A DNA stretch of 64,000 bases from Ptiloglossa arizonensis (GCF_051014685.1 NC_135055.1:6870001-6934000); one strand, 5' to 3'; counted from the stretch's first letter, positions 1-11,601 are shown. Notes: generated by a model from the letters alone, not told the origin. Numbers and translations: made by a program.

Positions 1-213
1 ACGGTAAATTAGAACACTCTGTCGGCAAATTAGAATCGAAACGCCGTTTAAACGTGTACCGATTCACGTTGGAGCGTCTTTAGAAACGAATTTATCTGTT
101 CAGGCCGTACAGTATTCGAATGAAATCACGTTTTAACGTAACGTAGTGCTTCGTCGAATGCGTGGCCCTGGTTGTACTAAAATCTTTCGTAACCGATTCC
201 GTGAAAGATGAGC
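1..213. other. unique non-coding DNA
   Basis: I see no repeat, RNA gene or convincing exon in this edge segment. Confidence 0.5.
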
Positions 214-780
214 TCAGTGAACGAAAGGCGATCCAAAGGAACACCACGCCCCTCGCGTCCACGTTAAAGCCATACGAGAATAAAAATCGTCGATAAAGCC
301 CCGGTTTCCCGGAATTCCTCCCGGTATATTTACAAATACATCATTCATGCCCTCTCCTGGAATAGCTTCGGAGATACGCGTACAACGGGAGTCTAAAGTC
401 TCTGGAACGACGACGGGCGTTTTTGGCTCTTCTTGGGCCGTGCATAAAGCACCATCTTCTTGGCTCTGGATTCTTGGCCGCTGCGGCGGGTTCTTCTTCG
501 TCCTCTTAGTCTGACTGCATTGATCCGTCTCTGGGGATGACAAGAACGATGGTGTCTGGCACCAGAATACAGCGGCGGTAATTACTTCTTCTCTTCGGAC
601 TTCCAGGCAGACTTCCTTTGTCGACGCGGGAATCGCGCGTTGAATGGTGTTCGGTGGCGACAGAATCGGAAGAAGACGGCTAAGATCTCGGTGCTGAAGG
701 CGTTCAACCACCAAGATGAGTGCGTCTCGTGGTTTATTATGGGCGACACCTTGGTTGCGAACTTCATTGTTCAAGTCCAA
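214..780 (-). CDS. unassigned 188-codon open frame, possible exon
   Basis: This is the longest open frame in the window that is not created by a tandem repeat. It runs on the minus strand from just below an in-frame TGA near 787 to a stop at 214, and the first codon at 780-778 is TTG, so the real start is unknown. The translation is of mixed composition, with a basic stretch (TKRTKKNPPQRPR) followed by an acidic, proline-containing part (QSQEDGALCTAQEEPKTP) and a glycine-rich part (NIPGGIPGNRGF). I recognise no family. An overlapping 61-codon frame with an ATG at 767 in good context (AACAATGAAG) is an alternative reading. Local GC content is higher than around it, which lengthens chance open frames. 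It could be an exon of an unknown gene or chance. Confidence 0.27.
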   Translation of the reverse strand: MDLNNEVRNQGVAHNKPRDALILVVERLQHRDLSRLLPILSPPNTIQRAIPASTKEVCLEVRREEVITAAVFWCQTPSFLSSPETDQCSQTKRTKKNPPQRPRIQSQEDGALCTAQEEPKTPVVVPETLDSRCTRISEAIPGEGMNDVFVNIPGGIPGNRGFIDDFYSRMALTWTRGAWCSFGSPFVH

Positions 781-3345
781 GTATCAAAAGTTCGAGGTGC
801 TCAAGAACATAACCTCTTACCCGTCTAGTTATTCATTGTTTCCTTCGTATGTTTCTCATCGTCCCCCACCCATCATCTCCTCATGAAAATCTGAAAATTG
901 TTTTCCATCGCGTCAGGAGTACTTTTTCTTTATTTTCGATTCATGCAAATGATCCGTCTCCATCTTTATCGCACCGTAAACACTCGCGATGACGATCGAG
1001 ACTCGAGGCAAATCGTACTTCACGAGTAGCAGTATAAAAGTTTCTCTTACTTTTTGTAATCGATTCAATTATTTCAAAATTTATCCAGGGGCGACTAAAA
1101 ATTGATAATATTAACAAAAGACGAGTAGTAAAAATAATAGTCTTTTTATTTAAAATTTTCTTCACTCTGTGTTGAAGAAATAAATTTGTACATTTTGTGG
1201 AAACTGGAGCTGGATTCTGTTCGCCATTATTACAATTGTTTTACGAAGCACTCGGATTCGAGCGCGATTTGCTCGCTACTCGCGAGAGTCTCGAGCCCGT
1301 TGCTAATTCTTCAGTAATCGCCGACAGGTTACAACGAGCCTCCAGAGGCTTCCCGCGAAATTTTCGCGCGCAAAAATGGCGGCCGTTCGAGCATTAATCG
1401 AATTCTAATTTTACCGGTTAAATTGAATAAAATTAATAGCCACGCGACCGAATCGGAAAAATGGTGAATCTCATTTCGCGCGGTTCGGCGCGCATTAGAC
1501 CGCTTGTATTGTCGCGATAATCGTTATCGAGTGCCTCGTGGGGCTTTTTCGCGCTGCAATATTTTCATAATGGCGCGAATGCTCGTGTACGTTTGAGAGA
1601 AACGGTGAAAATTGAATTTTACGAATTTAAAATTCGACGTTGCCCCATTTTTTTTTCTTTAGAGACCCGATAATCGCAGTCGAAGGGGACCAAGAGTGCA
1701 AATATCGAGGCTCGTGCAATTATCGGGGTAACTACGTGTAGCGAGCAGTCCCGTTAACATCGTATTTTTCACTGCTTGTAAAATTATACGTGTACTTTAC
1801 CAAACTGAACGCGCGGTATAATTTTTCACGCGTGAAACAATACGAATGGTGAAAAAATATATTACATTGTAAGAATATAGAAAATAAATTTCAAGTAACC
1901 GTTAACACGATGATTGTTCCTCCCTACCACCTATGAGAAAATTAAAACTCACGTAAATCGAGATTACGCCCGGATCAATGGATTCAAGGGTAACGATATT
2001 ATACCTGCAAGTAAACCATGCACTCGAAATCATTTTCGTTCCACAAGTAATTATTCAAATCCTCAATATGTACTCTGTTTATCGACCACGTAGATGGAAT
2101 TTAAATTACCGACCGAGTATCGAGGTTCGTTTCAGATGTTATTACGGAATTAACTTTCGAAATTGTTTTAACGTTCGCCCTGGACAAAGTTCGCGCAAAT
2201 CATCGCAGCGAACTTCACGACTGAAATCCATCGAGATTGTTATTGCAAGGGTAAACATGGAATTCCGGCCGAGTTATCAATTCGATCGTTGTGATAGTTG
2301 GTGTCCATTAAAATGACCATATTGGTATTCAACGCCGATGTATCAACAGTTAACGATACGTGTTCGTTAAAATTCACCGTTATATTAATATTATAGAAAG
2401 TAGTGTAACGAAACTGTACTCGCTGATATCGATTCGTTAGAGCTCGATTCCCTCATTGCTGAATCAGTGAACGATTTCGTGATCGCTCGTGTAACATTAC
2501 AGCCGATCGACTGGTCGATCGAGCAAATGAAATGCAATCGTCGCTGCAACCTGCGCTCGAACAATGCACTTCCCTGCTCGATGTTCTGCGGCGATTACGC
2601 GAAAACCGTCGCTCGTCGAGAGCTCGCAATTTGTTTCGTCTGTCGTGTTTATTAAAATTCGTTCAACATCGACACATTACCTTAATAAATTGCGGACGAA
2701 TCGGAACGCGAATATAAAATTTCACGAATAGTTTCACTTTTTTTTTATGTATCGAGAGCGAACAAGGTAAACAAAAATCACCGACAGGCGATATTAGCAA
2801 CAATTGTATCACGAAATAAAATTCCATTTCAATTCTTTCGAACGAAACGGAGGACTTTCAGAGAAATGATTCTCGCGGTTTGTCTATCGCTCTTTTCTCG
2901 TCGATTTTTTTTTCTATATTTTTTTAATTTCCTTTTTCTCTATGTCGAGGTTATTTTTAAAGCAATCATATTGAAATTCAAGCTAACATTGTTTTTCATC
3001 AGCGTGTTTGCACGGGGAATTTGTTGAACCGTGCCAGGGTACGCTCGATCAACGAAAATATTAACTTTTACTCATCGAAAAACGCCAGGTGACGTGGTAA
3101 TTGAACCGGTAATTCCATGCAATGGAATTTTTAATTCGCCGAGCGAGCGACGAAGAAAATGTTAATTCCACTCTCGGTTTGTATTTTGGGGGTAAAATCG
3201 ACACGATCAGTTTAGCCTGGGAGAAATGAAAGAAATATTAATTGGGGAATAATTGCTGGAGTGATACGCGAGGAAACATGTAATCGAAGAATAAAAACAA
3301 ACGGGAAAATAATCAAGGCAAACTAATTAGAGGATTGTTGAAATA
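781..3345. other. non-coding, no clear feature
   Basis: The stretch is AT-rich with scattered CpG and short poly-T runs (for example near 1650, 2740 and 2910). Open frames here are short and have no recognisable domain. I see no tandem array, TIR pair or RNA gene. Confidence 0.5.
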
Positions 3346-3349
3346 TTGG

Positions 3350-4470
3350 TTTTCCAAACTTCTAGATTCAAGGTACAGAGATTCGCTGGTTCGAAACTGC
3401 AACGCTTTAAAACTTCCAAATTTCGCTTGCAACCTTTCGAAACTTTGTTAATCGAAAATTTACGAAGTTTATCGTTCGAGAGATGTCGAAACTTCAACGA
3501 CTCAAAATCATTAAGATTCAAAAATTTCGAATCATCGTTACCCAAAAAGTACATTCGACAATTTCAAAACTTCGTTGCTCCAAAAATCATGAAAATTTGA
3601 GAATCTACGAATTAAAAATCCTTGGAACTTCGTAACGCTTAGATTCGATCAGTTTCTAACTTCCAAATTTCGTAGCTCGCAATCTTTCGAAATTTTCTTA
3701 ATAGAAAATTCTTCCCCTTTGAAAATTTCCAAAGTTTCTCGTTCGAGAGATGTCGAAACTTCAACGACTCAAAATCATTGGATTCAAAAATTTCGAATCA
3801 TCGTTACCCAAAAAGTACATTCGACAATTTCAAAACTTCGTTGCTCCGAAAATCATGAAAATTTGAGAATCTACGAATTAAAAATCCTTGGAACTTCGTA
3901 ACGCTTAGATTCGATCAGTTTCTAACTTCCAAATTTCGTAGCTCGCAATCTTTCGAAATTTTCTTAATAGAAAATTCTTCCCCTTTGAAAATTTCCAAAG
4001 TTTCTCGTTCGAGAGATGTCGAAACTTCAACGACTCAAAATCATTGGATTCAAAAATTTCGAATCATCGTATACCCAAAAAGTACATTCGACAATTTCAA
4101 AACTTCGTTGCTCCAAAAATCATGAAAATTTGAGAATCTACGAACTAAAAATCCTTGGAACTTCGTAACGCTTAGATTCGATCAGTTTCTAACTTCCAAA
4201 TTTCGTAGCTCGCAATCTTTCGAAATTTTCTTAATAGAAAATTCTTCCCCTTTGAAAATTTCCAAAGTTTCTCGTTCGAGAGATGTCGAAACTTCAACGA
4301 CTCAAAAATTTCGGATCATCGTTACCCAAAAAGTACATTCGACAATTTCAAAACATCGTTGCTCCGAAAATCATAAAAATTTGAGAATCTACGAATTAAA
4401 AATCTTTCCGGGGGCTTCTGAGATTCGAGAAAATTCAAAAGTTCCAAATTTCAAAATTTCAAACTGAAAA
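3350..4470. repeat. 266/267-bp tandem array, 4 copies
   Basis: The marker CGTTCGAGAGATGTCGAAAC recurs at about 3473, 3740, 4006 and 4273, giving spacings of 267, 266 and 267 bp. The first unit is the most diverged, units 2 and 3 are almost identical, and unit 4 carries a short deletion after its CGACTCAAA. Each unit also contains AAAAGTACATTCGACAATTT. The short open frames here are products of the repeat and not genes. Confidence 0.93.
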
Positions 4471-5551
4471 ATTAAAAAATCAACCACTGGAAATCTTTGG
4501 AGGGAGTGAACAATCGAAAACAGAAGATGGAAAGATCTCAGAGAGATACGAATCGATTTCTCGGACGATTCGGGTTAAAGAGACAAATGATGTTCCGAAT
4601 TTGATGATTTTAACGCGAAAGAATCGGGGATAGCACGGTTTCGTAACTAGAATAAACGGACAAAAGCATCGCAGGATCTAAAACCTCCGACGGGAATTGA
4701 CCGCCTGTGAGCGGAGGTAACTGAAATTCGTCGGGGCGTTTTGAATAATTCTCAGGACAAATTTTGCCCGGCCGCAATTCCTAACGAATCCGGGAACAAT
4801 TATATCCGCTTCGGGAGTGTGGCAACGAGTTACGCCGTTTACGAGTCTCGTCGGTCCTGGATTCACGCGAATTCGTGACAATTTCGCCGCCGCGGGTCCC
4901 TCGAGTTTGGAGAGCGGTTGACTTTCTGCGAAGTTAATCACACGAGTGAAACGTATTCTCCTTTTTCCACGGGACGAAATTATTTTTACCGGCAAGTGTC
5001 CCTGGACGATCGATGATGGTATTATTCCATAGAAATTCAGATCGATTGTATGTATTTCGGTATCCCGACTGTTTGAACGCATCTTTATTTAGAACTGTAG
5101 ATTCGAGGTAAGAAATCCCAGAAATGGGACAGGCACGATGTTCGGGACTGTTCGAGTGTATATTTATTTATTTGTTCGTTAGATTGAATTTTATTTATCG
5201 TCGATAAAAGAAAAGAAATTAATGAAAGTACAACGAGGGAGGAACTTTGGGTAATTCTAATACTGTTATCAATTCTGATCACAGGGCGAGCTAAGTTTGT
5301 TTTATCGAGGGTAACCTAAGTTTCTTTTATCGAGGTTAACCACTCGGCTCTGATAATAATAGTGGAATAATTTTTCCGAATAATTCGCTACTAAGAACGA
5401 AATATATCGTGAACGAGATTTGTATTTAATTTAGTTTTCTTTGGTGGTGTGATTAACAATGTTGAAAAAGTATGTGATAATGGGTGTACGTATAGAAGAA
5501 ATTAATGGAAAACGAGTCGGTAAGAACTGTCGTTTAAAATGTCTCGTTTAA
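4471..5551. other. non-coding, small direct repeat
   Basis: A GC-richer patch (4680-5080) holds a 134-codon minus-strand frame without any recognisable motif. Near 5290-5335 a ~25-bp unit ending in TTTTATCGAGG is duplicated in tandem. Nothing else stands out. Confidence 0.5.
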
Positions 5552-5677
5552 ATGTCGATAAAATGTCTTTATCTGTCGACTTGGTCAAGTATTATAATAT
5601 GTACTTTAAAATACATTACAACAAAGAAGGTTTGTTATACAAATACCTCTTTAATTTCTTGTGTCTTATATTTTCAG

Positions 5678-5902
5678 AGATATCAAGGTGAGCCTGAGTT
5701 AATCCTGAAAACTCTAGCAACGTTTAAAAATACTCAAGATCACTTTGGTACTCCTGAAAATGTAAGAAATACAAAATTAAAAAGGCATTGCATATTTATT
5801 AAATATTCTTTGACCAAATTCATGGCTAATCATCCTGTTAACTCGCCCCGTAGAATGACCGGTGTTGCAAAATGTAAAATGTATCTGCAGTCGGTTGATT
5901 AG
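5678..5902 (+). CDS. candidate terminal exon, unknown protein
   Basis: A good 3' splice site (pyrimidine-rich tract then TTTTCAG at 5671-5677) leads directly into a 74-codon open frame that ends with TAG at 5900-5902. An AATAAA polyadenylation signal lies 7 bases further on (5910-5915). Codon choice and amino-acid composition look coding: it begins RYQGEPELILKTL, has a basic middle (NTKLKRHCIF) and ends MYLQSVD. The frame stays open upstream to about 5552 but crosses the acceptor. I do not recognise the family and cannot place upstream exons; a weak donor-like GTAAGA lies at 5519-5524. It could be the last exon of a small gene or a fragment of a retrocopy. The piggyBac element begins 43 bases after the stop. 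Confidence 0.38.
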   Translation, partial: RYQGEPELILKTLATFKNTQDHFGTPENVRNTKLKRHCIFIKYSLTKFMANHPVNSPRRMTGVAKCKMYLQSVD

Positions 5903-5909
5903 CATGTAC

Positions 5910-5915
5910 AATAAA
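5910..5915 (+). promoter_or_regulatory. AATAAA polyadenylation signal
   Basis: A canonical AATAAA follows the stop codon of the candidate terminal exon by 7 bases, which supports but does not prove a transcript end here. The hexamer is common in AT-rich DNA. Confidence 0.3.
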
Positions 5916-5945
5916 TATTAGTCGAGAAAATTCGTTGTTACTTAA

Positions 5946-5958
5946 CACTAAACGTACC
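5946..5958 (+). repeat. left TIR of piggyBac element
   Basis: CACTAAACGTACC follows TTAA and matches the inverted right end at 12 of 13 positions. Confidence 0.92.
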
Positions 5959-6130
5959 GGTATTTTTCTATACCTAATCTTACCATGGGGGGTCATATGA
6001 CCTCTTATGAAATAAACGTAGATTTTTCGTAAAAAGTTCTTTATTTATTAAAGGAAATAATTTGCAACATCATTTCTGATTTCGTATAAAATGAAACACA
6101 TATTTTTATCGTTATGAACAAAACAATCGA

Positions 6131-6997
6131 CTAATTACATTTTTTACATAGGATGGGTTTCTCCTTCGTACATTTCCCACGAACAAATTTTTTACAAATT
6201 ATGCAAGTTTGTGTTGTTTTATTGCCTGCCCACAATCTTATTTGACATTCTTTCCTGGATTGAGAATTATTATTGGAGCTGCTTGATACTCCTTCTCGTT
6301 CATTTTCCTTTTCTTCTTCGCAAAATTCGAGGCACTCTGTAACAAGCTCGTCTGCTAATTGTAACAGGAAAGATTGCCTCGATAGCTCCAACCCAGTTGT
6401 TTCCTGATAGAGTATCCACGAATTGATTCCAGCCAGATAGAAAATATTGAAAAATACCTGTACAGGCCATCTATCGCACTTCGATTTTACGCTATACTTA
6501 CGCGCCATTTGGTCAACTATATCGACGCCAAATTTGGTTTTATTATAGTAACTGATCGTTTCGGGTGTCTTCTTCGTTCTATTGTTCTTGATTTTTACGG
6601 TTTTATGTTCGGTACTAGATATCGCTACTTTTTTTTCTTGGTATTGATTTACAAATCGTCAGCGTACAGTCGTTCGATTTTTACGTCATTGTTGAAAGAA
6701 GTTTCGAATTATCTTTCGTTGTTTTTGCAAGTGCGGGCAATTCCCTCCTGTTCGCACGCATTGTTCCCACGTTGTCCTTTTCGTCAATAATTTTCTAGCC
6801 AAAGATGAAGTCGTAAAAAAATTGTCGGTTGTAATATTTCTTCTACAATTGATGAAAGCTTCGACTAATTTCATCGCAACAAATTCGCTGAGTGGTATTG
6901 ACGTCAGTCTGGTTTCATCGCGTCCTAAGTATGAATTTAGAACCAAGGTTCCAGTTGGAGAACTGCTAAAAAATACGTAAACTTCGTACGGGGTCAA
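6131..6997 (-). pseudogene. piggyBac transposase remnant (C-terminal half)
   Basis: One reading frame runs from about 6997 to a TAG at 6131-6133 and is broken by two in-frame TGA codons (6686-6688 and 6659-6661). In order it shows the YLGRDE segment, then NITTDNFF, which holds the equivalent of the second catalytic aspartate of piggyBac. Next come KTPETISYYNKTKFGVDIVD and MARKYSVK, which hold the third catalytic aspartate in GVDIVDQ. A cysteine-rich C-terminal finger ends the protein (CIICKK, then CTKEKPILCKKC). The part with the first catalytic aspartate and the N-terminal DNA-binding region is missing. Order and motifs agree with the DDE_Tnp_1_7 family; the breaks mean no active enzyme can come from this copy. 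Confidence 0.92.
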
Positions 6998-7020
6998 ATG
7001 ACCCCCCCGTGGTACGTAAG
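6986..7020. repeat. internal second copy of piggyBac end sequence
   Basis: Read on the minus strand, TACGTACCACGGGGGGGTCA and the following TTTGACCCC resemble the right end of the element (AACGTACCAAGCGGGGTCGA). The segment sits where the transposase fragment begins, so it may mark the internal deletion or a rearranged end. Confidence 0.55.
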
Positions 7021-7190
7021 GTGGGTGAAGAATTTTTGTCGGTAAAAAATAAGCTACGAGAAAAACAGAATCTGAGAAATTGAATAATCGGATGATATAA
7101 GAATTTACAGAAAGTCAAATGACCGACAGAAATAACAATAAATGTACGAATTTAAAGTAAATTTTCAAAAGGGATCATTCGACCCCGCTT

Positions 7191-7203
7191 GGTACGTTCA
7201 GTG
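7191..7203 (-). repeat. right TIR of piggyBac element
   Basis: GGTACGTTCAGTG precedes TTAA at 7204-7207 and is the inverted partner of the left end, with one mismatch in 13. Confidence 0.92.
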
Positions 7204-7207
7204 TTAA

Positions 7208-8970
7208 AGTAACAAAGTCGAGTCAAGCTGATTCGGTTCAGAATCTTTCGGTTTCCGTTTAAATAATAAAATCGTTCAATTACAAGGGTGGATTATTTCT
7301 CAGTGAAATTTTGCATCCTTTATGGTACGATCCACTCTATGGCACAGATAAGCGTGATCTATTCTCGTCCATTTCGCTAACCCGGAAGAAGACACGCCCG
7401 CAATGTCCTTGCATTCTCTGCGCGGATCCAGCGCACATATCCGTCTTCCATTCCGACAAGAAAAATATATGGTCGGCGCAGATATCGGCAATTTATTTCG
7501 CGAAATAAGGTGCCGCGTTTTCGAGGAAAATCTCGGATGATACTGGTTCGTTCGGAGCACGACTCATCCTGTAAATAATAAATTGAGTTTCCAAGAAGAT
7601 CCTTGCAGGTTGGGTTACCGGAGTTAAGCGCGCGTATACGAAGGTGCACCGTGCTACGATCAGAGAAGAGGAAAAAAAAAAAATGGCCGAATAGCTATTT
7701 CGAAGCCGTATCTCACGTTATCCAAACGCGCTGGAATTATTTTTCTTTTCTTTTTTTTGTTTTGGTTTGCTTTTTACTTCTCTACGTATCGTTGAACATT
7801 ATTCATTGTACCACAGTCGAATGGTAATTTGTAATCTTTCTTTACGTTTCACGAACAGAAAGATTCTTAAGAAGAATTACCTGCACTTTTTTCAAGTTTC
7901 TTTGATCGTTTTTTAGCAACGATGAATCGATTGAATTTTATTTCGATGTTTTTTTTTTTTTTAAATTTAATTTCTAGAAGCCATCCGATCTCGGTGAATA
8001 ATTCATCGATGGAAACAACACACTATGGTAAGCCCTTTCTCGTTGACAAATACGTCAAATATTAAATATAATCCGAGTATGAGAATTTTCTCGCGGGAGA
8101 GTTAATTTCACTTTGTCGATACACTTTTAACGAGGTGTGGTTTTTCATGTTTTATAATAAATAATACGCGAGAAAATACATAAAACAAAGTGATTAATGG
8201 GTAAATGTATCTCGAACGTTCCCTCTTAATAATTCGTCGATAATTCGATGCTTCGACATTGGCTCTAGCCTCTCGTCGTATTTCGAGCGAAAAATTTGAG
8301 ATTATATCGATTAATCTCGAATGATGTACCGCGCGCAAGGTACACGATAAAAAAGAAAGAAAAAGAAAATGAACGCCACGTAGTTTACGCCATTCGTTTA
8401 CCAATTTACGTTTATTTCGTTAAATAATAATCGCGAGGCAGCCTCGAAAACGGTGAACATTGTAACGTTCGATAAACAACGATCAAGGTAGAGAAAATAC
8501 AGGCGAGACAAAGTTAATCACGAAAGAGCATCGCTGCTGGTATTTGTCGCCTTTCGTGGCTTCTTTTCTCGACGTTAACCTTTCCATTTTATTACGTAAG
8601 CCGCGGTGAAAGTAAGAAACGTCCACCCGATTCTAATTGCGTCCTCCTGCAGACTTGTCGACCGATTTTTCCACCGATGGAGAACATCGTACATTTTGTG
8701 ATCGATATTGAAATTTTGTGATCAATTCTAGCATTCGTCGACGGTTCAATTTTCGCAAAGAACTCTCGTGACTTACTTTTTTCGATAAATTGAAAGTTCG
8801 CGTAATAAATTTTTATTCAGATATCAAAAGAATATCAAGAATAAAGATTATTTAGATATCAAGAATAAAGACGACGAACAATTTATTATTTATGAAAGAT
8901 AAATTTTCAGGCTCACACCGTTATTGTATTCTTATCTGTCATTTGTTACAACTATGTTAGAAGAAAGTAG
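7208..8970. other. non-coding, no clear feature
   Basis: Mixed AT-rich DNA with purine or pyrimidine runs near 7668 and 7740. Open frames overlap one another on both strands and carry no recognisable domain. From 8810 the sequence grades into the AT-rich array. Confidence 0.5.
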
Positions 8971-9905
8971 TTTCCTTTTATAACGTGGATTAATATTAAT
9001 TTCATTAACAACAGAATTACGTAATATTAACCTACATTGGTTAATAACACTAATTTACTGCGAAGATTGTATTAATTACATAATACTAATTTATATTGAA
9101 AGAGAAGAGTTTCTTTTTAACGTGGATTAACGTTATTAGTATTAAAACTCCGTTCTTTGAATATAATTGATATTAATTACATAATATTAAACTGCATTAA
9201 AAGGAAGTAGTTGAATTTTTAGCTTAGATTAATATTAATTTTATTAATAACAGAATTCTATGATATTAATTTACATTAATTAATAACACTAATTTACTAC
9301 GTATATTATATTAATTACGTGATACCAGTTTATATTAAAAGAGAAAAGTTTCTTTTTTAACGTAGATTAACGTTATTAGTATTAAAACTCCGTTCTTTGA
9401 ATTCAATTAATATTAATTACATAATATTAAACTATATTAAAAGAAAGTAGTTTCATTTTCAACGTGGATTAATATTAATTTCATTAGTAACAGAATCATA
9501 TAATATTAACACTAGATTTACCAACCAGTCAAAATGACTAGTTTCAACTACTTTTACAAAGGAATTAATATAAATGTAATCAATTTCATAAGTTTCTCTT
9601 TTTCCCCACAACATATACATTGATTTTCCTGAGACACAAATAAAAAACACCTTAATACACCGGGATTTATCGATAGTTCTCGTATTAACCTACATTAATT
9701 AATAACACTAATTTACTACGTATATTATATTAATTACACAATACTAATTTATATCAAAAGAGAAAAATTTCTTTTTAACGTAGATTAACGTTATCAGTAT
9801 TAAAATTCCGTTCTTTGTATATAATTAATATCAATTACATAATATCAAACTACATTAAGAGAAAGTAGTTTCAATTTTTAACGCAATTCAATATCATGTT
9901 TATAC
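8971..9905. repeat. ~239-bp AT-rich tandem array
   Basis: The phrase AACGTTATTAGTATTAAAAC recurs at about 9131 and 9370 and, slightly changed, at about 9788; GATTAATATTAATTT recurs near 8988, 9226 and 9467. The unit is about 239 bp. The last interval is longer because a MITE (9510-9684) interrupts it. Four partly diverged units can be traced. Confidence 0.85.
9506..9688. mobile_element. TTAA-flanked MITE inside the AT-rich array
   Basis: The insert 9510-9684 (175 bp) is flanked by TTAA at 9506-9509 and 9685-9688. Other units of the array read straight through this point (AATATTAACCTACATT near 9022), so the empty site is known and the duplication is exactly accounted for. The ends CACTAGATTTACC and, inverted, TACGAGAACTATC match at 8 of 13 positions. 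A palindrome-like AGTCAAAATGACT lies just inside the left end, as in the piggyBac copy at 5946. Confidence 0.8.
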
Positions 9906-11601
9906 TTCATAGAATATCATATCGATGTAATTTTTCCAAAAAGAACGACCATCACATTTATACCAGAAACAAGATTAATACCACATTCGTACCTTTACAG
10001 CCCCCAAACGCACAATGCTCAATTTGGCCAGAATAAACGCGTGTCAAAGCTTCTCAACTTGCACACACCATCCCAATTATCACGTTAAATAGAAATAATT
10101 AAATAAATCATTTAATAACCCGTGTATTCGCTAAGCACGACAATCGCTTCCCGATTGGAACGATCAACCTACCCTTTCCAAACGCGGTCCAACCCCCTCC
10201 TCCCTCCCCCCCAAAATACATTATTAATCGTAACGATTAGAATGTTTACGCAACGCGCGGCAATTCGTTGCGTCAAGTAGCCAATTAAATCGAATGTGCG
10301 GCAGCCCGTTTAAATCTCCATTATAAAATACGATAACAACGAATTATTGTTAATTAATTACTGCACGTCGATCCATGGTGAAACAAACGCGGGACGAGCG
10401 AACAAAACGACTTCCCCTTGGCGAAGAGTGAATCGGTTGAAGAAAAAGAAAGATAAAAAAAAAAAAGAAAAAAATGGTCGAAGGTGAAGGGAAAAGTTTT
10501 AAAAGCAAGCGGAAGGCGCGAAGTAAGAGGGTGGGGTTGGGGGTAGGGGGGAAGTGGACAGAAAAATTGAGTTCTTGAGGCGAAACGGCGGAAGACGGAA
10601 AAAATTTTCCGACCGGTATTTTGCATACTGAGAAGAGGGACGAAGTAAGATGGCGGACGGGAGGAATTAAATCGGAACGAAAGGGGACGAAGAAAGTTAC
10701 ACGGTATACTTTTTCTCGGATCAAACGCGGGACGATAAACGAAACTTATCGTGTATATATTCCTTTTAAACTCACGATGGAAGACAATTAATTACGAATT
10801 CGCAGCACGGATAATTAACTTTGCATTTTAGTTCACTCTTCGGGGCTCGTGAAAATGTCCCGCGCGAAGCAACCCACCCCCTACCCCGTCTCCTTGTTAT
10901 AACTTTTTACGTGTATTTTCGCGGTGAGAACGGTACTTTTTCGCGATTTTATAAGTAACTCGACCGTTTTTAAAAGTGAATAAAAATTGCACTCGGAGAA
11001 GGGAAATTTGCATACCAATTTGAATCGCTCCTACGTGGTTTCGAGAAAACGGAATATTATCCGGGGAAGCGAAACGAAAGATCACCTCTTTTGTATTTAC
11101 TTTTGGATTACATATATTTTGATTAATCGTATCAAAGTTGTCGTTCATTGTACATAAGTTCCTTGCAACTTTTTCGAGTCGTAACTCCGTTTTTAATGCA
11201 TTTACGAGAAAATGTTAATGGAAAAAGGTAAATGGCTCTGAAAGAGCACTGCATCTATAGAAGCTTAGATTTTTTTCAAATTCCACAGTGCATGTGCAAT
11301 TAAGAATTGCATCCTTTCTTTAAATGGTAATGCATACTTTTTGTACCACAGATCCATTCCTCTGTCTATTCTATCATGGCAAAAGAATTATTAGTTTTCG
11401 AGATATTTTCAAGACATTTGTACAAATCAGTTTTTTGTTATGCTTTATCATTATATTTGTTTACAAGATAATCATGAAGCGTTTGAGCATCTTCTCCAAT
11501 AGAGACATTTCTTGAAAATATTTCAAAAATTAATCATTTTTTCGCCATGATACGATAACGACGAATTAATTAACATTTATTGTAATATTATTATTATTAT
11601 A
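9906..11601. other. non-coding, no clear feature
   Basis: Contains a C-rich run near 10190-10212 and an A/G-rich tract at 10435-10510 that creates two long pyrimidine-coded frames on the minus strand. I see no exon, RNA gene or mobile-element end. Confidence 0.5.

Larger units (their letters stand above)
5942..7207 (-). mobile_element. piggyBac-type element, internally deleted, TTAA-flanked
   Basis: The element proper is 5946-7203 (1,258 bp) and is bounded on both sides by TTAA (5942-5945 and 7204-7207), the target duplication made by piggyBac transposases. Its terminal inverted repeats are CACTAAACGTACC at the left and the complement of CACTGAACGTACC at the right, which differ at one base in 13. 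Just inside lie palindrome-like motifs, GGGGTCATATGACC near 5988 and GGGATCATTCGACCCC at 7171-7186. Inside is the C-terminal half of a DDE_Tnp_1_7 transposase on the minus strand. A complete element of this type is usually about twice as long, so the N-terminal coding half has been lost and the copy is non-autonomous. Confidence 0.93.

Noticed and set aside
10350..10724. Phe/Leu-rich minus-strand frames that look like a signal or membrane segment
   Set aside because: The hydrophobic run is the complement of an A/G-rich simple tract.
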